Positions 1-5,248 of a DNA stretch of 12,219 nt are shown here, one piece after another. The DNA is from Methanobacterium sp. (GTDB lineage Archaea; Methanobacteriota; Methanobacteria; Methanobacteriales; Methanobacteriaceae): the NCBI GenBank assembly GCA_021372715.1, contig JAJFTX010000090.1, positions 1 to 12,219 on the forward strand, written 5' to 3'. The translations under genes were made by a program, and so were the position numbers. Numbering within the stretch: the first letter of the stretch is position 1; the number at the start of each line of letters is the position of its first letter. The notes below the pieces were generated by a model. That model worked only from the letters and a program-made list of their open reading frames with translations, did not search any database and was not told where the DNA came from.

Positions 1-1
1 A

Positions 2-322
2 AGCCATGAAGTACTAGGTGATACCTTCAGCCTGATTGAGAATGATATTATCCCAACCGCAGCAGTACCAGATATATTGAGAAGTGTAGCTCAACATGGA
101 TGCACCCCTGAGGAGGCAGCAAAAAAAGAAGGTCTTGAAAAATTAAAAGAAAGTGAAATACAGGCAATTATTGATGAACTAGTTCAAGACAACCAGGAAC
201 TCATAGAGGAAAGGGGTGTGGGTGCAATGGGTCCTTTAATGGGTAAAGCAATGGCTAAATTTCAGGGTAAAGCTGATGGAAAACTGGTGAATAAACTTTT
301 AAGGGAAAAAATTGATAATTAA
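2..322 (+). CDS. gatE: Glu-tRNA(Gln) amidotransferase subunit E, C-terminal part (partial)
   Basis: Only the last 106 codons are present; the frame is open to the left edge, so the true start lies outside. GatE with GatD converts misacylated Glu-tRNA(Gln) to Gln-tRNA(Gln) in the cytoplasm of archaea. The visible part is the helical GatB/YqeY-like tail that contacts the tRNA. Recognisable pieces are a PDILR stretch, a run rich in EEAAKKEGL, the DELVQDNQ helix, and the family's closing signature GPLMGKAMAKFQGKADGK followed by a basic helix. The TTG at 77 is internal and is not the start. The gene ends with TAA 21 bases before trxB, so the two may be cotranscribed. Identification is from recalled family motifs; GatB is the nearest alternative, but the context and the GatE-like tail favour GatE. 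Confidence 0.85.
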   Translation, partial: SHEVLGDTFSLIENDIIPTAAVPDILRSVAQHGCTPEEAAKKEGLEKLKESEIQAIIDELVQDNQELIEERGVGAMGPLMGKAMAKFQGKADGKLVNKLLREKIDN

Positions 323-343
323 TCATATCTAGGAAAGGATAAG

Positions 344-1270
344 ATGGCAATGGACGAATATGACGTAATAATAATTGGTTCAGGACCTGCTGGTCTAACC
401 GCAGCCCTTTATTCCGGTAGGCAGAGTCTGAAAACCCTGGTGCTGGAGAAGTCTCTTGTAGGGGGTATGGGAGCCACAGTCCCTCGAATGGAAAACTATC
501 CTGGATTTGAACTAATTGCGGGCAAGAAACTCATAGAACTTATGAAGAAACAGACATTAAAATATGCGGAGATCAAAGACCAGGAAGGTGTTGAAAAAAT
601 TGAATACAAAAATAACGGAGAAGTGATAATCATACACACCTCAAAAAACACCTATAAAACCAGATCAGTGATCATTGCTACGGGAAGCAAGCACCGCGAA
701 TTGGATGTACCTGGTGAAAAAGAATTCCTGGGAAGAGGAGTGGCCTACTGTGCTACCTGCGACGGACCATTATTCGTGGGCCGTAAAATAATAGTGGTAG
801 GTGGGGGGAACAGTGCCGTACAAGAGGCCGTCTATTTACACGATATTGGTGTATTAACTGCATTAGTACATCGAAGAGAAAATTTAAGGGCAGAACCATA
901 CCTCCAAAAGCTCCTGAAACAGAATGAGATACCAATGATCTGGAATTCCACTGTGGAAGAGATCAGAGGAGAGATGACGGTTCAAAGTGTAGTATTATAC
1001 AACAATAAAACTGGAGAAGAAAAAGAACTACCTATAGAAGGAGTTTTCATTGCTGTAGGAGATATGCCTTATAATCAACTAGCAGCAGATCTGGAAGTGG
1101 ATCTGGATGGTGGAGGTTATATAATCGCCGATAAAAGCCAGAGAACCAACATACCCCGGGTATATGCTGCTGGAGATATAACAGATGGGGTAAATCAATG
1201 GGTAGTGGCCTGTTCAGAAGGAGCCATAGCGGCCCTATCCGCACATGAAGACCTTCAGATGAGGAAATAA
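344..1270 (+). CDS. trxB: Thioredoxin reductase, FAD-dependent
   Basis: A 308-residue protein with the full architecture of low-molecular-weight thioredoxin reductase: FAD-binding GSGPAG at residues 12-17, redox-active CATC (C136, C139) inside the second nucleotide-binding domain, GGGNSA at 153-158, HRR at 176-178 and the C-terminal FAD motif AGDIT at 276-280. It would pass electrons to thioredoxin-like disulfide proteins in the cytoplasm. The GGGNSA plus HRRxxxR combination is the usual NADPH-binding pattern. A methanogen homologue uses reduced F420 instead, so the donor here cannot be settled by reading. The start is ATG 344 with AAAGGAT (334-340) close upstream; ATG 350 is equally possible. 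A run of T follows the stop. The neighbour downstream is another redox protein, a siroheme/Fe-S protein. Confidence 0.93.
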   Translation: MAMDEYDVIIIGSGPAGLTAALYSGRQSLKTLVLEKSLVGGMGATVPRMENYPGFELIAGKKLIELMKKQTLKYAEIKDQEGVEKIEYKNNGEVIIIHTSKNTYKTRSVIIATGSKHRELDVPGEKEFLGRGVAYCATCDGPLFVGRKIIVVGGGNSAVQEAVYLHDIGVLTALVHRRENLRAEPYLQKLLKQNEIPMIWNSTVEEIRGEMTVQSVVLYNNKTGEEKELPIEGVFIAVGDMPYNQLAADLEVDLDGGGYIIADKSQRTNIPRVYAAGDITDGVNQWVVACSEGAIAALSAHEDLQMRK

Positions 1271-1271
1271 A

Positions 1272-1294
1272 ATTTATTTTTAGAAGTTTTTTTT
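1272..1294 (+). terminator. T-rich transcription terminator after trxB
   Basis: Just after the trxB stop comes a T-rich run ending in eight consecutive T (1287-1294). Archaeal RNA polymerase terminates at such U-tracts without a hairpin. The run is only about 30 bases before the next start, so the same AT-rich stretch (AAATTTATTTTT at 1268-1280) could also contain the TATA box of the next gene. Confidence 0.4.
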
Positions 1295-1325
1295 GTACAT
1301 TAGATCCATTATGGGTGATGATTTG

Positions 1326-1997
1326 ATGGAAGGTAATAGAGAAAATATACCTGAAAAAGGCGCAGCTATACAGCAAGACGGGCTTACCTATGCTATCATT
1401 CCATATATTCCTGGTGGTATAGTAGAACCAGAAACATTACGCAAAATCGCAGATATAGCAGATAAATATCAAATTAAAGTTATTAAAATGACTTCTGAGC
1501 ATAGAATTGGACTTTATGGTATTAATGAACAGGATATAAACGCTATATGGGACGAATTGGGTATGGAAGCTGGTGGTTTCATTGGAAAATGTGTTAGGGC
1601 TGCTAAGTTCTGTTTAGGCAATACATCATGCAAGAAAGGATATCAAAATTCAGTGAATTTGGGATTGAGGATAGATGAAACCTTTCATAAAAGGGAAACT
1701 AAAAATAAAGTTAAAATATCAGTATCAGGATGTCCTAATTCCTGTGCGGAATCGGCTGTTAGGGATATAGGTCTTATAGGTACTCCTAAAGGCTGGAGAA
1801 TGCTTGTGGGTGGAACCTGCGGGCTTCAGGTAAAAAAAGGTAGATTACTGGCAAAAAATCTCTCTGAAGATCAGGTAATTGAGTATATGGATAAGGTGTT
1901 GGATTATTATAACCAACAGAACACTGAGAAGCGTTTGGGAGTGTTCATTGATAAAATTGGTTTTGAAAAGTTTTCCAGTGATGTACTAAATAAGTAA
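1326..1997 (+). CDS. Small dissimilatory sulfite reductase-like protein (siroheme and 4Fe-4S binding, Dsr-LP type)
   Basis: A 223-residue protein made of one ferredoxin-like half (residues about 20-80) and a siroheme/4Fe-4S half. The cluster-binding cysteines follow the sulfite reductase pattern: CLGNTSC (C96-x5-C102) and, 33 residues later, CPNSC (C136-x3-C140). C89 and C165 are further cysteines. Full sulfite and nitrite reductases are two to three times longer with duplicated halves, so this is the stand-alone small form known from many methanogens, whose substrate is not established. ATG 1326 is chosen because GGTGATG (1314-1320) sits five bases upstream; TTG 1293 and ATG 1311 are in frame but poorly placed. 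The gene lies 21 bases before the endonuclease IV-like gene. The precorrin-2 dehydrogenase at 10093-10713 makes the precursor of its cofactor. Family assignment is firm, reaction unknown. Confidence 0.85.
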   Translation: MEGNRENIPEKGAAIQQDGLTYAIIPYIPGGIVEPETLRKIADIADKYQIKVIKMTSEHRIGLYGINEQDINAIWDELGMEAGGFIGKCVRAAKFCLGNTSCKKGYQNSVNLGLRIDETFHKRETKNKVKISVSGCPNSCAESAVRDIGLIGTPKGWRMLVGGTCGLQVKKGRLLAKNLSEDQVIEYMDKVLDYYNQQNTEKRLGVFIDKIGFEKFSSDVLNK

Positions 1998-2018
1998 ATT
2001 GAATAAATCAAAAAAAAG

Positions 2019-2861
2019 ATGGATAATATGCCCCAAGTCAGATTCGGTCCTGCAGGAAGGCCTATGAGATACTCTGGTGTAACAGAACTTGCTTGTGATT
2101 ATATAAGGGAAATAGGTTTGGATGCCTATGAGTATCAGGCTACTTACGGGGTTAAAATCAAGAAACAATCAGGTCTAAGACTCAAAGAAAATTCTCGGAA
2201 AAATGATGTTCTACTTTCCATGCACGCTCCCTACTACATAAATTTATCTTCTAATAAGGATGATGTAGTAGAGAGATCAATCGATAGGTTGTTACAGTCT
2301 GCCAGAGCAGCTGAATGGATAGGGGCTTATCGGATAGTGTTTCACCCTGGATTTTACACAAAATACAGTCCTAATGAAGCTATGAAACGTTGTCAAAATT
2401 CTATCGATGTTTTAAAGGAGCAATTGTCCTCTAAGGGAATTAATGATTATACTTTTGCACCGGAGACCACTGGTAAGAAATCCCAACTGGGTAATCTTGA
2501 GGAGATCATAAAAATCTGTCAGAACAATGATAACTTCGCCCCAACAGTGGATTTTGCACATTTATACGCCCGATCAGTTGGTGAAATAAAAGATCAGGAT
2601 GATTACAGTAGAATATTCTCTAAATTGGAAGATGAACTGGGACTTAAAACTTTGCACAGTCATTTCACCAGAATCGAATATACAGATAAAGGAGAAAAAA
2701 AGCACCATGCTCTTATGGAGAAAAATTACGGCCCTCCGTTAGAACCATTATTAAAGGAAATCGTTGAACGCGGATGGGATGTGACTATGATATGTGAAAC
2801 TCCTTTTCGTGATGAGGATGCACTTCTCATACAGGAAGAATACAGGAACATTTTAAACTAG
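2019..2861 (+). CDS. Endonuclease IV-family protein (AP endonuclease-like TIM barrel)
   Basis: A 280-residue protein of the endonuclease IV/xylose isomerase-like barrel family, which cleaves DNA at abasic sites with a trinuclear zinc centre. Visible ligand motifs are MHAPY (H69), VFHPG (H109), APETTGK (E149), VDFAH (D178, H181), HSHF (H213/H215) and ICETP (E260). The usual DRHxxxG-type element that supplies the Asp and His of the third zinc is replaced by EKKHHAL (H229/H230) before GPPLEP, so the metal site differs from the Escherichia coli enzyme. This matches a divergent archaeal subfamily often named endonuclease IV-related, so repair activity is likely but not proven. ATG 2019 is used; ATG 2028 also fits and neither has a good ribosome site. 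It directly follows the siroheme protein and probably shares its transcript. Confidence 0.82.
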   Translation: MDNMPQVRFGPAGRPMRYSGVTELACDYIREIGLDAYEYQATYGVKIKKQSGLRLKENSRKNDVLLSMHAPYYINLSSNKDDVVERSIDRLLQSARAAEWIGAYRIVFHPGFYTKYSPNEAMKRCQNSIDVLKEQLSSKGINDYTFAPETTGKKSQLGNLEEIIKICQNNDNFAPTVDFAHLYARSVGEIKDQDDYSRIFSKLEDELGLKTLHSHFTRIEYTDKGEKKHHALMEKNYGPPLEPLLKEIVERGWDVTMICETPFRDEDALLIQEEYRNILN

Positions 2862-2894
2862 TAGTGGTTCATTTTTCCACTGATGTTAGTGAAT

Positions 2895-2911
2895 AGTAAA
2901 ATTTATCTATT
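2895..2911 (+). promoter_or_regulatory. Candidate TATA-box promoter for the signal peptidase operon
   Basis: An A-rich stretch leading into AAAATTTATCTAT (2898-2910) resembles a BRE plus TATA box. Transcription would start near 2932-2935, giving a leader of about 35 bases before ATG 2968. Position and composition only; no experimental support. Confidence 0.4.
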
Positions 2912-2967
2912 ATAGGTGATATAACACTTAAACATAAAATCTCATCATAAAACTTATCGGTGTTCAT

Positions 2968-3459
2968 ATGTACGAATTTTTGAATATGCTGCTTAAAATG
3001 TTACCAATTATCATCATAGTAGCTATTATTACTTCTCAGGTAGTTGCAGTACCTACAGATAGCATGGCTCCTGTCATAAATTCGGGAGACATGGTTCTTG
3101 TCCAGAAAACCGATCTTTTAGGTATTTACAGTGAATTAAATCCTGAAGAAGTTAAAGAGGGAGATATAGTTATTTATTCTAAGGGATCTGAGTCAGAAGA
3201 GCATGGAAACACTGATTCACAGGAAAGCGTAATACATAGGGTTGTATCTGTCTATGAGTTAGATGGTAGCAAATATTTCATACTTAAAGGTGATAATAAT
3301 TTGGATGTTGATGATGAAAGAGTTTATCCACATCAAATTTCTGCGAAGGCTGTTATGTGGGGTGGGAATCCCATTATAATACCCCAGATAGGTAATATTA
3401 TTATATTTTTCAAATCATTGATTCATGATTTCACATCTGCATTTCATGGGGGTGGTTAA
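2968..3459 (+). CDS. Archaeal signal peptidase I (S26B type)
   Basis: A 163-residue membrane peptidase that removes signal peptides from exported proteins. One N-terminal membrane helix (residues about 7-27) anchors it, followed by an outward-facing catalytic domain. The nucleophile is S32 in PTDSMAPVI; the archaeal general base H90 is in VIHRVV, where bacteria have lysine; KGDNN carries D109, followed by acidic D113-D116. A short hydrophobic C-terminal segment (about 135-152) may be a second membrane contact. The start has GGTG (2959-2962) five bases upstream. The stop codon touches the next gene's TTG start, so translation is probably coupled. The charged loop at residues 72-86 (SKGSESEEHGNTDSQ) looks like an insertion that shortens or lengthens among homologues. 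Assignment is firm; whether it is the cell's main signal peptidase is unknown. Confidence 0.9.
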   Translation: MYEFLNMLLKMLPIIIIVAIITSQVVAVPTDSMAPVINSGDMVLVQKTDLLGIYSELNPEEVKEGDIVIYSKGSESEEHGNTDSQESVIHRVVSVYELDGSKYFILKGDNNLDVDDERVYPHQISAKAVMWGGNPIIIPQIGNIIIFFKSLIHDFTSAFHGGG

Positions 3460-3993
3460 TTGGTTAAAAAGATTCTAGAAGATATTTCACATTTTATACA
3501 TACAGCATATGAGTCTATAGAGAGGATAATCATAGCACTGGCTAAAAAAATGGGCATATCTAGGAAAACTCAATCAGCCCAAACTTCGGGGTTAGAGAAA
3601 CAAGCCCTGAACCTAATGAAAATTCGTAGTGCTGTTTTAGCTACATTTGTTGTTGTATCTGTTATTGTAATAGGAGTAAATGGGGTTGATATGACTTCTA
3701 TACAGGATAAAGGGACCTTATCACTACAGAAACAGCCCATACCCATCGGCGCGACAATGTGTGCTAATTGCAATGGAACTGGAAAGATAAAGGAAGAATA
3801 CAATGTCACCGAGTCGGTACCATGTGATAATCCAAATTGTAAAAATGGACAAATACAAAAAGGATATGATGAATTTATATATTTGGATCCCTGCGACACT
3901 TGTGGTGGAGATGGTTTTATAGAAAAAACCATAACTAAAATTCGATACCTTACTTGTCCAGTGTGCAATGGTAAAGGTTATCTGATGAAATAG
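3460..3993 (+). CDS. Membrane-anchored DnaJ-type zinc-finger protein without a J domain
   Basis: A 177-residue protein with a basic, amphipathic N-terminal region (1-56), one membrane helix (about 57-76) and a C-terminal domain with four cysteine pairs: C101-xx-C104 followed by NGTG, C122-x4-C127, C145-xx-C148 followed by GGDG, and C166-xx-C169 followed by NGKG. Three of the four match the CxxCxGxG repeat of the DnaJ zinc domain; the second is altered (CDNPNC). There is no J domain or HPD motif, so it cannot act as an ordinary DnaJ. Lysines before the helix suggest the N-terminus is inside and the zinc domain outside, unless the helix is inverted. The start is TTG 3460, exactly abutting the signal peptidase stop, with GGTGG at 3451-3455. 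A role in handling exported proteins is inference from the neighbour. Confidence 0.75.
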   Translation: MVKKILEDISHFIHTAYESIERIIIALAKKMGISRKTQSAQTSGLEKQALNLMKIRSAVLATFVVVSVIVIGVNGVDMTSIQDKGTLSLQKQPIPIGATMCANCNGTGKIKEEYNVTESVPCDNPNCKNGQIQKGYDEFIYLDPCDTCGGDGFIEKTITKIRYLTCPVCNGKGYLMK

Positions 3994-4009
3994 TGGAAAG
4001 GGTGTTTTT

Positions 4010-4318
4010 ATGGATAATAAAATCCTGGAAAATGTTATTTATGTTTTATTTGGTATTCTGATCCAACTACTACTATACTTTAAGTTAATAGAGTTACCAG
4101 AGCTTTTCATGATTATTATCGGTTTTATAGGGTTTGCTGCTATTGTTTATGGTTTATTGGAACTAGCAGAAAACTTAAGGGAAAGGAAAACAATTAATCC
4201 TGTTATTGTGGAAGATGAAGTGCATCATATCAATTATTGCTCTAATTGTGGTGAAGAAATTAGTTTTGGAACTAAATATTGTCCAAAATGCGGTCATCAC
4301 ATTACTAATTCTGATTAG
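4010..4318 (+). CDS. Two-helix membrane protein with C-terminal zinc ribbon
   Basis: A 102-residue protein with two membrane helices (about 7-25 and 31-53), a charged linker (ENLRERK) and a C-terminal zinc ribbon: C77-xx-C80 then, ten residues on, C91-PK-C94-G, in the common YCxNCGxxI...FGTKYCPKCG form. Two helices put both ends on the same side, and the basic linker suggests the ribbon is cytoplasmic. AAAGGGTG (3997-4004) lies five bases before ATG 4010, and the gap to the previous stop is 16 bases, so it is the third member of the signal peptidase unit. Zinc ribbons of this kind are widespread in archaeal membrane proteins of unknown function; no specific role can be read. It may be an adaptor that binds a partner or nucleic acid. 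Confidence 0.72.
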   Translation: MDNKILENVIYVLFGILIQLLLYFKLIELPELFMIIIGFIGFAAIVYGLLELAENLRERKTINPVIVEDEVHHINYCSNCGEEISFGTKYCPKCGHHITNSD

Positions 4319-4350
4319 TAGCATTTGTGGATTGGGTTTATAAGTTGTGT

Positions 4351-4367
4351 TTAATTTTATTTTTTTT
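4351..4367 (+). terminator. T-rich terminator of the signal peptidase operon
   Basis: A T-rich stretch with a run of eight or nine T begins about 30 bases after the last stop of the three-gene unit, in the position and composition expected for an archaeal U-tract terminator. There is no clear hairpin. Confidence 0.45.
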
Positions 4368-4421
4368 AAGAATTCAATGTGGATTTCCTTTAAAAGAATT
4401 GGATAATAGTTAATATCTACT

Positions 4422-4459
4422 AACGATAAGGTACGTAGAATTTATAAATAAGTATCGTT
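4422..4459. promoter_or_regulatory. Inverted repeat bracketing the TATA box (candidate operator)
   Basis: AACGATA (4422-4428) and its exact reverse complement TATCGTT (4453-4459) lie 31 bp apart, centre to centre, about three helical turns, on either side of the TATA box at 4441-4450. A dimeric regulator bound here would block TBP or bridge the two arms. Seven-base arms in AT-rich DNA can arise by chance, but both contain a CG step, which is rare here. Confidence 0.4.
4435..4450 (+). promoter_or_regulatory. TATA-box promoter of the surface-protein gene
   Basis: GTAGAA followed by TTTATAAATA (4441-4450) is a close match to an archaeal BRE/TATA element. Initiation about 24 bases downstream would fall near 4468-4470, immediately before the ribosome binding site, giving an 18-20 base leader. 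Confidence 0.65.
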
Positions 4460-4471
4460 TTAATTATATAC

Positions 4472-4479
4472 AGGAGGTG
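4472..4479 (+). promoter_or_regulatory. Near-perfect ribosome binding site
   Basis: AGGAGGTG is complementary to the archaeal 16S rRNA 3' end over all eight bases and lies eight bases before ATG 4488. It is the strongest such site in the window; most genes here have only GGTG or AGGAG. Together with the clear TATA box it suggests high expression. Confidence 0.75.
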
Positions 4480-4487
4480 TTATATCG

Positions 4488-5063
4488 ATGGATAAAAAAG
4501 TTATAGCTTTAATAATTGTTGCTGTAATAGTTGTAGGTGCTTATGGTGGTTACTATGCTTATGCTACTATGGTTATACAGCCTGAGGATTTAAATACTTT
4601 TAAGGACGAATTATCCGGTTTATCATCCGGAAATAATAGTACTGGAATATCTGAGGATCAGATAGTTTTAATTGAAAGTAATAATGCTTTAACATTGATA
4701 TCGCAAAGTCAAAGGGAAGCCATGGCTGCTAATTTAACTGCTGCATCTGGAAGTGGTAAAGCTATGTTGGAGGAAGTTAAAGAGAACATCACTTCGAACC
4801 AGAATAAAGCATCGAGATATGATATAATATTAAAAAGTGATGTGGCTAATGATATAAGAGCTGTATATAATCAGAAAATACTTGATTTAACTAATCAGAT
4901 GATAGCTAATTTAGATAAACAAGCCACTGATATTAAAAATGGGGATACTGCTGCTTATGTTAATGATCTCCGTGAATATAATAAGTTAGTTAATGAATAT
5001 AATGCATGGAGACAACAAGCCATAGGTTATTTACAAGATATAGTTAACAAACTCGGTGGATAA
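4488..5063 (+). CDS. Membrane-anchored helical surface protein of unknown function
   Basis: A 191-residue protein I do not recognise. MDKK is followed by one hydrophobic helix (residues 5-27), which is either an uncleaved anchor or a signal peptide. The rest is hydrophilic, low in cysteine (none seen) and predicted largely helical, with a Ser/Gly/Asn-rich linker at 43-55 and long Ala/Leu/Asn/Gln helices from about 60 to the end (for example LTNQMIANLDKQATDI). N-glycosylation sequons occur at N49/N50, N82 and N100, fitting an outside location. It is transcribed alone, between T-rich terminators, from a strong promoter with a strong ribosome site. It may be a substrate of the signal peptidase encoded just upstream, or a cell-envelope structural or sensor protein; both are guesses. 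The coding region is real on start, codon and composition grounds. Confidence 0.8.
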   Translation: MDKKVIALIIVAVIVVGAYGGYYAYATMVIQPEDLNTFKDELSGLSSGNNSTGISEDQIVLIESNNALTLISQSQREAMAANLTAASGSGKAMLEEVKENITSNQNKASRYDIILKSDVANDIRAVYNQKILDLTNQMIANLDKQATDIKNGDTAAYVNDLREYNKLVNEYNAWRQQAIGYLQDIVNKLGG

Positions 5064-5071
5064 TCCTCCAA

Positions 5072-5086
5072 TTTTTATTTTTTTTG
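5072..5086 (+). terminator. T-rich terminator after the surface-protein gene
   Basis: ATTTTTATTTTTTTTG begins about eight bases after the stop codon, typical of archaeal intrinsic termination at U-tracts. It isolates the preceding gene from the AAA ATPase gene, which has its own TATA box. Confidence 0.5.
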
Positions 5087-5166
5087 AGTATGTTGTTGAT
5101 CAAATTTTTTATTAGTTGAAAATTTTCACTGAATTTTTATTATCGTTATTTTAATTATAAATCTAG

Positions 5167-5180
5167 GAAAACTTTTTATC
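5167..5180 (+). promoter_or_regulatory. TATA-box promoter of the AAA ATPase gene
   Basis: GAAAACTTTTTATC fits the methanogen BRE/TATA pattern (AAA, two bases, TTTATA-like). Initiation is expected near 5200-5203, at or after the ATG at 5198. This is the main reason to prefer the GTG at 5249 as the start of the downstream protein. Confidence 0.55.
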
Positions 5181-5248
5181 CATCGAGCAATAAACTTATG
5201 TTCATTATTTTAATTATTTATTTAAAAAAATTACGAGTGGGTAATTTA

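Noticed and set aside
77..322. Separate 81-residue protein starting at TTG 77
   Set aside because: The frame is open upstream to base 2 and the upstream residues continue the GatE sequence, so this is the tail of a cut gene.
1047..1376. Minus-strand open frame of 109 codons over the trxB end
   Set aside because: It lies opposite conserved TrxB residues and has no ribosome site or recognisable protein character.
2863..2881. Hairpin AGTGG-n9-CCACT after the endonuclease gene
   Set aside because: The five-base stem is too weak to claim as a terminator and archaeal termination does not depend on it.
3570..3968. Minus-strand open frame of 132 codons inside the DnaJ-type zinc protein gene
   Set aside because: It is the complement of the cysteine-rich repeats; the plus-strand protein has clear motifs and an operon position.
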